64,000 bases of DNA from Oscillospiraceae bacterium (lineage in GTDB: Bacteria > Bacillota > Clostridia > Oscillospirales > Oscillospiraceae): positions 23,381 to 87,380 of the forward strand of contig WQXS01000005.1 in assembly GCA_009784725.1 (NCBI GenBank). The letters run 5' to 3'. Numbering within the stretch: position 1 is the first letter of the stretch; each line of letters begins with the position of its first letter. Shown here piece by piece: positions 9,325-17,833 of the stretch. The translations under genes were made by a program, and so were the position numbers. The notes beneath the pieces were generated by a model. It had not been told where the DNA came from, ran no database searches, and was given only the letters and a program-made list of their open reading frames with translations.

Positions 9325-10307
9325 ATGATACAGCATTACTCGAAGTAAAAAACCTGAAAAAATATTTCCCGATACAGGCCGGAATTATACGCAGAACCGT
9401 CGGGCATGTTAAGGCTGTTGACGGGCTTACATTTAATATTAAACGCGGCAAAACCATGGGTCTTGTCGGTGAGTCAGGCTGCGGAAAATCAACAACCGGA
9501 CGTACACTTTTACGTCTTCTCAAAGCAACCGAGGGTTCTGTTACTTTTGACGGTAACGATATGCTTGCCATGGATAGAAGCAAGCTTAGAGCATTTCGCA
9601 CAAGAATGCAGATAATTTTCCAGGACCCGTACAGCTCGCTTAATCCGCGTCTTCCTGTCAGCGAAATTGTCGGCGAGGCAATGATGCAGCATAAAATGGT
9701 TAAAAACAAGCGTGAAATGAAAGAGCGGGTTAATGAAATAATAAGTAAGTGCGGGTTATTTGCGGAGCAGGCACTGCGTTACCCCCATCAGTTCTCCGGC
9801 GGCCAGCGTCAGCGTATCTGCATTGCAAGAGCGCTTGCGGTTAATCCCGAGTTTATCGTATGCGACGAAGCTGTTTCAGCACTCGACGTATCGATTCAAT
9901 CGCAGATTATCAATCTGCTCAAGGACCTTCAGGATGAGATGGGTCTTACATATCTGTTTATTTCACATGACCTTTCTGTTGTTAAATTTATCAGTGATGA
10001 TGTCGGAGTTATGTATGTTGGGCACTTGGTTGAATACGGAAGCCGTGACAAGATATTTGCAAATCCGATTCACCCGTATACAAAAGCTCTTCTTTCTGCA
10101 GCACCGTCATTTGACCCTGCCGCACGCGGAGGTAAAGGACGTATTGTTATGGAGGGTGATGTACCATCACCTGCAAACCCGCCATCGGGTTGCCGCTTCC
10201 ACACAAGATGCCCGCATGTCGAGCCGATATGCAAAGAAACGGTTCCCGAAAACAGGGAACTCGAGCCCGGACACTTTGTAATGTGCCATAAAGCGGAGTC
10301 CTTATAA
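9321..10307 (+). CDS. oppF: Oligopeptide ABC transporter ATPase OppF
   Basis: A 328-residue ABC ATPase, second nucleotide-binding subunit of the peptide importer. Walker A GESGCGKS (50-57), signature FSGGQRQR (158-165), Walker B FIVCDEA (178-184) and switch His216 are intact. The C-terminal extension carries the conserved cysteines (PSGCRFHTRCPHVEPICKE and a late Cys-His). It overlaps oppD by 4 bases and the next gene by 1 base (TAATG), so translation of the operon is coupled. The left-hand oppF equivalent would lie outside the window. Confidence 0.93.
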   Translation: MNDTALLEVKNLKKYFPIQAGIIRRTVGHVKAVDGLTFNIKRGKTMGLVGESGCGKSTTGRTLLRLLKATEGSVTFDGNDMLAMDRSKLRAFRTRMQIIFQDPYSSLNPRLPVSEIVGEAMMQHKMVKNKREMKERVNEIISKCGLFAEQALRYPHQFSGGQRQRICIARALAVNPEFIVCDEAVSALDVSIQSQIINLLKDLQDEMGLTYLFISHDLSVVKFISDDVGVMYVGHLVEYGSRDKIFANPIHPYTKALLSAAPSFDPAARGGKGRIVMEGDVPSPANPPSGCRFHTRCPHVEPICKETVPENRELEPGHFVMCHKAESL

Positions 10308-10744
10308 TGTTTTTTAACAACCGCCGCGTAGAAGAAGAACTTGAAAAAATACGCAAAGCAAACCTCCCTCCGCCAAAAGCGGATGAGGAGGTTGCTTCAA
10401 TTACGTCTGAGGCTGTAGACTGGAACATGGACGTGAGCGTGGACGGGTATGAGAATGTTGACGGAGATGAAAACATTGACGGAGAAGAAATAAACACTGC
10501 AGCAAATATAGATAACACCGGAACCGCAGCCGATTATATTAAGTCTTCCGGTGCAGAAGCATCTGAGTCCACAATTGCAGAAGCATCTGAGTCCAACGTT
10601 GTCGAAGTAGCCGACACCGCTGACATCGCCTTTACCGCAAAAGACCTCCTCGCAATGACAATCGCCGCCCTCTCAATAGTCCTCCCCTACGTCGCAATAT
10701 TCATATTAATGACAATAATATTCTTTTATTTATTCTTGGGATAA
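10307..10744 (+). CDS. Small acidic tail-anchored membrane protein
   Basis: A 145-residue protein of no family I recognise. Residues 1-25 are charged and possibly helical (VEEELEKIRKANLPPPK). Residues 30-105 are very acidic and low-complexity, with a short internal repeat (AEASEST then AEASESN). Residues 115-144 form one hydrophobic segment that ends the protein, predicting a C-terminal membrane anchor with the acidic part in the cytoplasm. Its ATG overlaps the oppF stop (TAATG), so it is translationally coupled to the transporter. A role as an accessory or regulator of the Opp complex is inference from position only. Confidence 0.75.
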   Translation: MFFNNRRVEEELEKIRKANLPPPKADEEVASITSEAVDWNMDVSVDGYENVDGDENIDGEEINTAANIDNTGTAADYIKSSGAEASESTIAEASESNVVEVADTADIAFTAKDLLAMTIAALSIVLPYVAIFILMTIIFFYLFLG

Positions 10745-10792
10745 AAGATTATAAGATAATAAGACACTATGTTCAGTATAATTTTGTATAAG

Positions 10793-10823
10793 AGGAGTGC
10801 AAGCCAACAGCTTGTCATTCCTC
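10793..10823 (+). terminator. Imperfect hairpin after the opp operon
   Basis: The segment AGGAGTGCAAGC pairs imperfectly with GCTTGTCATTCCT across a short loop, 50 bases after the last opp gene and before the abiE promoter. No long U-run follows, so termination strength is uncertain. Confidence 0.4.
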
Positions 10824-10858
10824 GTTAGTTACTCTATTACTCTGTTGCTATATTTCTA

Positions 10859-10887
10859 TTGACAATTTTTGTAGATTTGAGTATAAT
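10859..10887 (+). promoter_or_regulatory. Consensus sigma-A promoter for the AbiE-like pair
   Basis: TTGACA at 10859-10864, a 17-base spacer, and TATAAT at 10882-10887: an exact match to the housekeeping consensus. Transcription should start near 10894, about 40 bases before the antitoxin start. Confidence 0.85.
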
Positions 10888-10932
10888 GCTAATGAAAATA
10901 ATAAAAACATCAATTCTCATATGGTGAACATA

Positions 10933-11550
10933 ATGGATTTTAGAGAGTACTTATTTAATAAATATGGTTATAATGAACCGATAAATGTAGGAGATATCAA
11001 GTATAAAAACTATTCTCGGCCATGGATTTTCTTAAAACTCAAAGACATGGTGGATAGTGGCGAAATCAAACGTTTTGACACAGGTATCTATTATATTCCG
11101 GAAAAATTGCCGTGGGGTGATTCTGTATTAAACTCAAAAAAAGTTATTGAACAACGCTTCATATCCAACGGCGGTGAAGTATATGGCTACATTGCCGGTC
11201 TGTCCCTGTTAAACAAAGCCGGGCTTTCTACGCAGATACCAAATATGGTTGAGATTGTTACTAATAACGAATCTACAAGGGTACGCGATATAAAAGTAGG
11301 TAATCAATGTGTTAGAGCAAGACGCGCCCGGACAGAAGTTTCAAAAGAAAACGCCGAAACATTACAGTTTCTCGATCTCATGAATATAATTACACCTTCA
11401 ACTATAGATGAAACAGAGCGCTTAATGCTCTCGAAATATATAAAGAATACAGATGTGACAAAAGATTCAATATTGCTGTATGCCGGAATTTTCCCCGCCA
11501 AAGCCATGCGAAATATGGTAGAAAGTGGTGCTATTTATGAACTTACATGA
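10933..11550 (+). CDS. AbiEi-type antitoxin / transcriptional regulator (type IV TA)
   Basis: A protein of 205 residues from ATG 10933 (209 if the upstream ATG 10921 is used; GGTGA at 10923-10927 favours the later start). The N-terminus looks like the winged-helix region of AbiEi-like or DUF6088 antitoxins: the FRE start, then a block in which a helix-turn-helix is followed by KRFDTGIYYIPEK. AbiEi proteins repress their own promoter and neutralise the nucleotidyltransferase toxin without direct protein blocking. The pairing with the AbiEii homologue, whose start overlaps this stop, is the main support. The strong promoter just upstream would be the expected autoregulation target. Confidence 0.75.
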   Translation: MDFREYLFNKYGYNEPINVGDIKYKNYSRPWIFLKLKDMVDSGEIKRFDTGIYYIPEKLPWGDSVLNSKKVIEQRFISNGGEVYGYIAGLSLLNKAGLSTQIPNMVEIVTNNESTRVRDIKVGNQCVRARRARTEVSKENAETLQFLDLMNIITPSTIDETERLMLSKYIKNTDVTKDSILLYAGIFPAKAMRNMVESGAIYELT

Positions 11551-12448
11551 AAATAAAAGCACATTCGAGCAATATATAGCCGCCACTGCTGATTATATGG
11601 GAATAGCAAACACAGATATCGTCGAAAAAGATTATTTTGTCACATATTTTTTGAAGATGATATCTGCAATTCAAAACAATGTGATATTTAAAGGTGGTAC
11701 ATCATTATCAAAATGCCATAAAATTATACGAAGGTTTTCAGAAGATATTGATCTCAATATTGATACAGATGCTGCGAAGCTCTCGCAAAGTCAACGTAAG
11801 CTCTTAAAACAAGATATTATTAGTCTAATTGATAGCGCAGGATTTATATTAGAAAACCCGGAGCTGATACGCAGCCGCCGTGATTACAACCGTTATAATA
11901 TAAATTACGGTATAAACGAGCCGGGAGACGGATTAAAACAACATATTATCGTGGAAACATCGGTCTTCATTAAATCATTTCCATCAGAAGTAATGGATGC
12001 AGCCAGTATCATTTATGATTTTCTTGTAGCAAATAACGCTATAAATGAGATAGATCAATATGCCTTGCAACCGTTCAAAATTAAAGTTCAATCCATCGAA
12101 CGAACTTTTATAGACAAAGTTTTCGCTATATCCGACTACTTCATGGAAGGTGTAACAGAAACACACTCCAGACATATATACGACCTCTATAAAATTTATC
12201 CGGCAATCTCCTTTGATAATAAATTTACTGAACTGGTAGGGGAAGTACGTGAACTCCGTAAGCCACACAAAAAAAGTATATCAGCACAGGAAGGTGTTGA
12301 TATACCTGAGTTACTCCGGAAAATTATGAGCGATGCCGCCTTTAGGTCTGACTATGAGCAAATCACAAGTCTTTTATTGTTTGAAAATGTCGCTTACAAT
12401 GAAGCAGTAGAGGTACTTGATAAAATAGCCGTTTCAGGGTGCTTTTAA
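11537..12448 (+). CDS. AbiEii/AbiGii-type nucleotidyltransferase toxin
   Basis: A 303-residue protein from ATG 11537 (an in-frame GTG at 11525 is possible). It has the DUF1814/AbiEii nucleotidyltransferase core: the KGGTSLSK motif near residue 55 and RFSEDIDLNI near residue 70, which supplies the metal-binding aspartates. A later block (FKIKVQSIERTFIDKVFAI) and the RHIYDLYKI region are also typical. Family members act as abortive-infection or type IV toxins that modify RNA. The start lies inside the antitoxin gene (14-base overlap), so the two are coupled. The catalytic residues appear intact. Confidence 0.85.
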   Translation: MNLHENKSTFEQYIAATADYMGIANTDIVEKDYFVTYFLKMISAIQNNVIFKGGTSLSKCHKIIRRFSEDIDLNIDTDAAKLSQSQRKLLKQDIISLIDSAGFILENPELIRSRRDYNRYNINYGINEPGDGLKQHIIVETSVFIKSFPSEVMDAASIIYDFLVANNAINEIDQYALQPFKIKVQSIERTFIDKVFAISDYFMEGVTETHSRHIYDLYKIYPAISFDNKFTELVGEVRELRKPHKKSISAQEGVDIPELLRKIMSDAAFRSDYEQITSLLLFENVAYNEAVEVLDKIAVSGCF

Positions 12449-12499
12449 GCCAATTTTTCCCGTATAAGCTGTGATAATAAGACAAGCTATGAATAAGAC

Positions 12500-12526
12500 G
12501 AGACGCCTTAGTAATGAAGGCGTCTC
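12500..12526 (+). terminator. Terminator-like hairpin after the AbiE-like pair
   Basis: Perfect 10-base arms (12500-12509 and 12517-12526; GAGACGCCTT and AAGGCGTCTC) with a 7-base loop, 51 bases after the toxin stop. An A-run follows rather than a U-run, so it may also serve genes read from the right. Nothing else is seen in 12449-12633. Confidence 0.6.
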
Positions 12527-12633
12527 AAAACCAATTTTGGACTGAGCCGCCCATCGTTAGCGGCAGTTCCATTTATACTCAGATTCTAGCATATATTGTA
12601 TATTCGTCAATAGAATTTTTGATTAAAATACTT

Positions 12634-13719
12634 CTACACCAAGATTGCTTTTGCGGGGCAGAATTCGTGGCAGCAGTAGCAGCGGATGCAGGTTTTTTGG
12701 TCGATTACGGCGATTTTGTTTTGCTTCGCTTGCGAGGCATTTGATGTTGCCTTTTGCATTTCTATGCATTTCATGGGGCAGATGCGGGCGCAGTCGCCGC
12801 AGCCGATGCAGGTTTCGAGTATTTTCGGGGGTGCATCGGTTTTGTGTTCGATTGCGGGTTTGTAGCTTTTTTTGTAGTCCTGCGGGTTTTCGCCGAGCCA
12901 TGTGAGCTGCTCTGCAGTTTCGGGTGCAAGATTTCGGGATGCGGCTTCATGAAGTGTGTTAACGGTGTCGGGACGCAGTCCCATCAGGGAACACTGTGCA
13001 AGGTCGACTGTATATGGAGACAATCCGCCGATGATTGCACCTGTGTGTTTTGGTGTGCCTCCGGTCGGTCCGGCACCTTCCATGCCGTATACTCCGTCAA
13101 TAATATTGAATCCCGGTTTTATATATTCGCATATGTCAACAAGCATTCCTGCAAAGTCTTCTTTTTTTGAGTATTTCCTGTGAAGCAGCGGCTTCCCCAT
13201 CCCCGGTATGCAGCCGAACAGATTTTTCACACAGCCTGTCATGCTCTGAAATACATGTGTTTTCATTTTTGCAACCGATATTACAAGGTCGGCATCGAGC
13301 ACAGGTGATAGCAGGCTGAATTTTTGCATAATTCGGGCTTCCGGGTATTTCACTGTTTTACTTTTTGTGTTGAATGATATATTTGCTCCGCTTTCGGCTG
13401 CAGCGGTTTTCATGCCTGTTTTGCCATAGAGCATACGTAGCACAAGCTTTGTATGAGGCCCGCCTGTCGAGTCGATTATCGACACCTCTGCACCTGCTTT
13501 AACGAATGCAGCACACACCGCTTCGACGACAGTTGGATGCGTCGTCGCCGCATCCTCCGGCTTTCTCGGCATAATAAGATTAGGTTTAACAACCACTTTC
13601 TTACCATCACCCAGTATTGCGGCAGCTCCACCGAACTCATCAAGAACCCGCTCAACAGCCTCACTCACCCGCTCTTGCTCATAATCCTCACACTTTGCAA
13701 TATACACTCTATTTTCCAT
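12634..13719 (-). CDS. DUF362 protein with C-terminal 2[4Fe-4S] ferredoxin domain
   Basis: A 361-residue cytoplasmic protein. Residues 1 to about 285 are the DUF362 domain (KVVVKPNLIMP near the N-terminus, KTHVFQSMTGCVKNLFG, and HRKYSKKEDF). The C-terminus is a bacterial-type ferredoxin with two complete clusters: Cys304, 307, 310, 314 and Cys344, 347, 350, 354. DUF362 proteins are widespread in anaerobes and their electron-transfer role is not settled. Its right neighbour is a TtcA-like enzyme on the same strand, 76 bases away, which also probably needs an Fe-S cluster; co-expression is plausible. Confidence 0.85.
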   Translation of the reverse strand: MENRVYIAKCEDYEQERVSEAVERVLDEFGGAAAILGDGKKVVVKPNLIMPRKPEDAATTHPTVVEAVCAAFVKAGAEVSIIDSTGGPHTKLVLRMLYGKTGMKTAAAESGANISFNTKSKTVKYPEARIMQKFSLLSPVLDADLVISVAKMKTHVFQSMTGCVKNLFGCIPGMGKPLLHRKYSKKEDFAGMLVDICEYIKPGFNIIDGVYGMEGAGPTGGTPKHTGAIIGGLSPYTVDLAQCSLMGLRPDTVNTLHEAASRNLAPETAEQLTWLGENPQDYKKSYKPAIEHKTDAPPKILETCIGCGDCARICPMKCIEMQKATSNASQAKQNKIAVIDQKTCIRCYCCHEFCPAKAILV

Positions 13720-13795
13720 GATGTTTCCTGCTTTCTGTTAAATTTAGGCATTGAAGGTTGGATGTAGTATATTTATTCTTACCTCCATCCTTCAG

Positions 13796-14512
13796 CTATT
13801 CACTCCTCCATCCTTCCATTGGCAGGCGTTGGATGGCGCCGAATATTTTTGGTTTTATGTCTTTTTGGGTTTTGGCGAGTGTTTTCAGGAGGTCTTTTAT
13901 TTCTTCTCTTTTGCTTTCGCCGTTTTTTGGGCAGGGGTTGTGGACGATTTTCAGGTTTTCTTTTTTGACGTAGTTTATGATTGTCTTTTCTTCGACATAG
14001 AGCATCGGGCGGATTTGGGTGACTTCCGTTCTGTCGAGATATGTTACGGGTTGATAGCAGTGGATGCGGCCCTCGTACATCAGTGAGAGCAGGAATGTTT
14101 CGACGGTATCGTCATAATGGTGTGCAAGCGCTATTTTGTTGATGCCGAGTTTTTTTATCATGTTGCAAAGTGATGCACGGCGCATTGTTGCACATAATGA
14201 ACAGGGATTCTTTTCTTCTCTTGCATCGAATATGATACTTGCAATATCGGAGCTTTCAAGCGTAAATGGCACATCAAGCCTTTTGCACAGCTCACGGACA
14301 GGGCTGAAGTCCATCCCTTTGATTCCCATATCAAGCGTAACGGCATGAAGCTTAAACCCGCCCGGATGATACCTTCGCAAATTCGCCAGCGCACACAGCA
14401 GCACCATCGAGTCCTTGCCGCCCGAAACCCCGACAGCAATACTCTCACCCTGCCCTATCATACTATAATCATCAACACACCGCCGCACACGGCCCGCTAT
14501 TTTTTCTATCAT
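13796..14512 (-). CDS. TtcA-family PP-loop tRNA sulfurtransferase-like protein
   Basis: A 238-residue protein of the TtcA/TilS-like PP-loop ATPase group. The ATP-binding loop SGGKDS is at 30-35. A Cys104-x2-Cys107 pair and a third cysteine at 194 (NPCPKNGES) match the positions that hold the 4Fe-4S cluster in TtcA. The HHYDDTVETFLLSL block is typical. TtcA makes 2-thiocytidine at position 32 of some tRNAs. Shorter Firmicute relatives like this one are common, and their exact tRNA target is less certain, so no gene symbol is given. Confidence 0.82.
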   Translation of the reverse strand: MIEKIAGRVRRCVDDYSMIGQGESIAVGVSGGKDSMVLLCALANLRRYHPGGFKLHAVTLDMGIKGMDFSPVRELCKRLDVPFTLESSDIASIIFDAREEKNPCSLCATMRRASLCNMIKKLGINKIALAHHYDDTVETFLLSLMYEGRIHCYQPVTYLDRTEVTQIRPMLYVEEKTIINYVKKENLKIVHNPCPKNGESKREEIKDLLKTLAKTQKDIKPKIFGAIQRLPMEGWRSE

Positions 14513-14535
14513 TTTTACCCTTTGTTTCTACAGTA

Positions 14536-14757
14536 CTGAGTCATTTAATTTATAATTCCTATCGCTTCGGAAAAATGTCTTGTTTATACTCAGTCCTCGC
14601 AATGACGAGGGGATGGTCTCTTTTATTGTATTGGTTATTATAGCGTTGAGTCGTTTAATTTGTAATTGCTTTCACTGAGGCATGGACGCCGAAGGGCGCT
14701 GAGTATAAACAGGACGTTTCTTCGAAGCGATAGGAATTATAAATTAAATGACTCAAT
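14536..14757. repeat. MITE-like inverted-repeat element
   Basis: The segment 14536-14593 is repeated in inverted orientation at 14699-14756. A shared core runs from GAGTCATTTAATTTATAATT through the following ATCGCTTCG, and both arms end with TTTATACTCAG. A third, diverged direct copy of the outer part begins at about 14646. The interior carries a small CCTCG/CGAGG hairpin. The element fills most of the gap between the TtcA-like gene and rplM and encodes nothing. It resembles a miniature inverted-repeat transposable element without its transposase. Confidence 0.65.
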
Positions 14758-14875
14758 GCTATCAGAAGAAGCAAATCAATTCTAATTTCACCCTTGAGCA
14801 TTTGAGAGTATTCGGGAGTATAAGCGAGTATAAGCGAGATTGGAGTGTGTAGTTTAATTTTATTGAAAATATGTG

Positions 14876-14904
14876 TTGACACTTGAAATTACTTGTGTTA
14901 TACA
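14876..14904 (+). promoter_or_regulatory. Sigma-A promoter of rplM-rpsI
   Basis: TTGACA at 14876-14881, a 17-base spacer, and TATACA at 14899-14904. The start codon of rplM is 58 bases downstream, preceded by AGGAAGG. The leader is short; I could not establish an L13-type leader structure. Confidence 0.75.
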
Positions 14905-14962
14905 TAGTAAGCCTAAATTTATACAAAATTTACTATTCTTATATTAAGGAAGGAACTATATA

Positions 14963-15409
14963 ATGTCAACAACACTTGCACGTAAGGATACAGTTAAGCG
15001 CAGCTGGTATGTCCTTGATGCGGCGGGGACACCGCTGGGGCGCACTGCAACACAGGCGGCCGATTTACTCCGGGGGAAGCATAAGCCCGATTATACGCCG
15101 AATGTTGATTGCGGTGATTTTGTTATTGTAATTAACTGTGCCGATGCTGTGCTCACAGGAAATAAGCTTGAACAAAAAATGTACCGAAGACACAGCGGAT
15201 GGGTCGGCGGGCTCAAGGAGACAAGCTATAAACGCATCATGGAAACAAAGCCCGAGTTTGCAATGACACAGGCTGTAAAAGGCATGATGGCAAAAAATAT
15301 CAGAGACCGCGGAGCAATGAAACGCCTTCGCGTATTTCCGGGCGCAGAGCATAAACATGAAGCGCAAAAGCCCGTAGCATGGAATAATGACCAGGGAGGA
15401 AGTAAGTAA
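14963..15409 (+). CDS. rplM: 50S ribosomal protein L13
   Basis: A 148-residue L13, normal length. The conserved start is visible ([28 protein letters not shown] with the [12 protein letters not shown] block), as are [13 protein letters not shown] and [17 protein letters not shown] near the end. L13 is an early-assembly protein of the large subunit. A strong AGGAAGG site precedes the ATG. Its stop overlaps the rpsI start by one base (TAATG). The rplM-rpsI pair is the standard bacterial arrangement. Confidence 0.98.
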   Translation: MSTTLARKDTVKRSWYVLDAAGTPLGRTATQAADLLRGKHKPDYTPNVDCGDFVIVINCADAVLTGNKLEQKMYRRHSGWVGGLKETSYKRIMETKPEFAMTQAVKGMMAKNIRDRGAMKRLRVFPGAEHKHEAQKPVAWNNDQGGSK

Positions 15410-15813
15410 TGTACACAAGTAAAAAACCTTATTTATACGGAACAGGCAGAAGAAAATCCTCCGTTGCAAGAGTGCATCTTTTTGCAGGCGGCACAGGGTC
15501 AATCACCATCAACGGACGTGATATTGATGAATATTTCGGACTTGAAACACTTAAATATATCGTTCGCCAGCCGCTAAACACAACAGATACGGCAGGTAAA
15601 GTCGATATTACGGCAACAGTAAAAGGCGGCGGGGTTACAGGACAGGCGGGAGCAATCCGCCACGGCATCTCGAGAGCGCTTTTACAAGTAGATGAAAATT
15701 ACAGACCGATGCTAAAGGATGCGGGATTCCTGACACGCGATTCCAGAATGAAAGAGCGCAAAAAATACGGACTTAAAGCCGCCCGCAGAGCACCTCAATT
15801 CTCCAAACGATAG
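15409..15813 (+). CDS. rpsI: 30S ribosomal protein S9
   Basis: A 134-residue S9 of normal length. It has the [14 protein letters not shown] start, the GG(V)[15 protein letters not shown] segment, and the basic tail ending in APQFSKR, whose final residues reach the P-site tRNA in known ribosomes. Translation is coupled to rplM by a TAATG overlap. A strong hairpin follows 10 bases after the stop. Confidence 0.98.
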   Translation: MYTSKKPYLYGTGRRKSSVARVHLFAGGTGSITINGRDIDEYFGLETLKYIVRQPLNTTDTAGKVDITATVKGGGVTGQAGAIRHGISRALLQVDENYRPMLKDAGFLTRDSRMKERKKYGLKAARRAPQFSKR

Positions 15814-15822
15814 AAATAAGCC

Positions 15823-15859
15823 GGTGACGGATACTATTGATTTAATAGTATCTGTCGCC
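15823..15859 (+). terminator. Hairpin terminator after rpsI
   Basis: Sixteen-base arms (GGTGACGGATACTATT and AATAGTATCTGTCGCC) pair with two G-U-type mismatches around a 5-base loop. There is no clear U-tract, so it could also be a processing or stabilising element. Confidence 0.65.
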
Positions 15860-15895
15860 ATACGTTAACATCAACTATCTAAGCGAAAGGAGGCA

Positions 15896-17674
15896 ATGGT
15901 CTTGGAAGCAAGTCGAGATATCATCGTAATGGTCGATGATGATATTACAAATCTGAATGTCGCAAGAAACAATCTGGCAGGAAGATACAGTATTGTAACG
16001 GTTCCGTCCGGTGAAAAACTGTTTAACCTTCTCGATAAAATATCACCTTCATTAATTTTACTCGATATTGAAATGCCTGTTATGAACGGCTACGAAGTAA
16101 TGAAAAAACTTAAAGCCGACGAAAAAACCAACCATATTCCCGTAATTTTCCTCACTGCCAAAATAGACCCGGCAAGTGAAATAGAAGGCTTGAGCCTCGG
16201 TGCGGTTGACTATATCACAAAGCCTTTTTCACGTGATTTACTTATAAAACGCATTGATTTACATATACTTTTTGAAAAACAGAGAAAAGAGCTTCTCTCA
16301 TATAACCTTTCACTCGAGGATGAGGTCGGCAAGCAAACCCAGACAGTTTTGGAACTGCAAAATGCGATAATCAAAATTATTGCAGAGCTTGTGGAATCCC
16401 GTGACAGCATCACAGGCGGGCATATCGAAAGAACTCAGCATTATATACGGTTACTGCTCGACTTTCTTATCGAACACAATGTATATTCCGATACTATTTC
16501 AACATGGGATATCGATTTATTCGTAATGTCCTCACAGCTGCACGATGTCGGTAAAATAACCATTAAAGACGATATTCTCATGAAACCCGCAAAGCTTACG
16601 GAAGACGAGTTTGAAGAAATGAAACACCATACTGTTGCGGGCCTTGAAATTATTAAAAGAATTGAAGACAATACAACTAAAAGCGAGTTTTTAACATATG
16701 CAGCCGCTTTAGCCGTCAGCCATCATGAAAAATGGGACGGAAGCGGCTATCCGCACGGCCTCAGCGGAAATGACATTCCTCTCCAGGGGCGGCTTATGGC
16801 TCTTGTTGATGTTTATGATGCTCTTACCAATGACCGTCCGTATAAAAAAGCATTTTCGCATGAAGAGGCTGTTAATATCATCAGAGAAGGAAGCGGTACT
16901 CATTTTGATCCGCTTATTGCCGATATCTTCATTATCCATGAAAAGGAATTTGAAAGCTTTAAAAATAAACAGGAGACAACACTCGTCAGAAGCGCTGATA
17001 TACGTACGGGTACCGAATCCGATTTCGAGCCGAATCTTGAGGTTGTAAATAATATAGTCGGAGTACGAAGCGGCAAGGACCCTGCGCATGGTGAGAGAAT
17101 ACATAAGTATCTTGAAATTATCGTAGAAGCCTTAAAGGACAATGACAGCTTCAAGGATGAAATATCCAACTGGAACACGGATTTATTCCTTATGTCCGCC
17201 CAGCTCCATGATGTCGGGCATGTCGGTGTATCAAATACCATTCTTGGAAAATCAGCCGACCTTACTCCTGCCGAGTTTGATAACATGAAAAACCATGTTG
17301 ACCTCGGTGTTAAAATAATCCAAATGATAAAAAACCAGGTCGATCATACAAGCCTTCTCAGCCACGCAGAAGCACTGACCGGCAGCCATCACGAAAGATG
17401 GGACGGCTCGGGTTATCCGCACGGGCTTAAGGGTAACGGCATACCGCTCCAGGGCAGAATAATGGCTATTGTTGACGTTTATACCGCACTTACGTCCGAC
17501 CGTCCGCACAGAGTTAAGAAAACACATAAGGAAGCCGTTGAAATCATCAGGACCGGAAGCGGCACCCACTTTGACCCCGAGCTTGTTAAAGCATTTTTAG
17601 ATCATGAAGCTGATTTCGGCAGCATTGATGAACCTGCAGAAAATGAGGCAGTCACACTGTCTGACTCTGAATAA
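15896..17674 (+). CDS. Response regulator with two tandem HD-GYP domains
   Basis: A 592-residue cytoplasmic protein. Residues 5-125 are a receiver with the acidic pocket Asp14/Asp15 and phospho-acceptor Asp57. A coiled segment (130-160) leads to a first HD-GYP domain: His216-Asp217, Lys220, HHEKWDGSGYP at 276-286, and the VDVYDAL/RPYK region. A second HD-GYP domain follows: His438-Asp439, HHERWDGSGYP at 498-508. In it the HDVGK lysine is replaced by His442 and VDVYDAL reads VDVYTAL, so it may be altered or inactive. HD-GYP proteins hydrolyse cyclic di-GMP. AAAGGAGG ends only 2 bases before the ATG at 15896, so the true start may be TTG at 15902. Confidence 0.92.
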   Translation: MVLEASRDIIVMVDDDITNLNVARNNLAGRYSIVTVPSGEKLFNLLDKISPSLILLDIEMPVMNGYEVMKKLKADEKTNHIPVIFLTAKIDPASEIEGLSLGAVDYITKPFSRDLLIKRIDLHILFEKQRKELLSYNLSLEDEVGKQTQTVLELQNAIIKIIAELVESRDSITGGHIERTQHYIRLLLDFLIEHNVYSDTISTWDIDLFVMSSQLHDVGKITIKDDILMKPAKLTEDEFEEMKHHTVAGLEIIKRIEDNTTKSEFLTYAAALAVSHHEKWDGSGYPHGLSGNDIPLQGRLMALVDVYDALTNDRPYKKAFSHEEAVNIIREGSGTHFDPLIADIFIIHEKEFESFKNKQETTLVRSADIRTGTESDFEPNLEVVNNIVGVRSGKDPAHGERIHKYLEIIVEALKDNDSFKDEISNWNTDLFLMSAQLHDVGHVGVSNTILGKSADLTPAEFDNMKNHVDLGVKIIQMIKNQVDHTSLLSHAEALTGSHHERWDGSGYPHGLKGNGIPLQGRIMAIVDVYTALTSDRPHRVKKTHKEAVEIIRTGSGTHFDPELVKAFLDHEADFGSIDEPAENEAVTLSDSE

Positions 17675-17833
17675 CAGGTTATTATACAAGGATGTCACCA
17701 TATTCTTAAAAACTGACGAACAAAGACATGACGGGACTGATTACTTGCCGAAATGACTATGTTCGTTATTGTTTTGATTTTCAGCAAACGATTCATACAA
17801 AGGCTTAATACCGAAGGAGATGAAATTTCGCTA

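Noticed and set aside
14905..14962. Ribosomal protein L13 leader structure
   Set aside because: The leader is only 58 bases and I could not fold a convincing conserved structure by eye.
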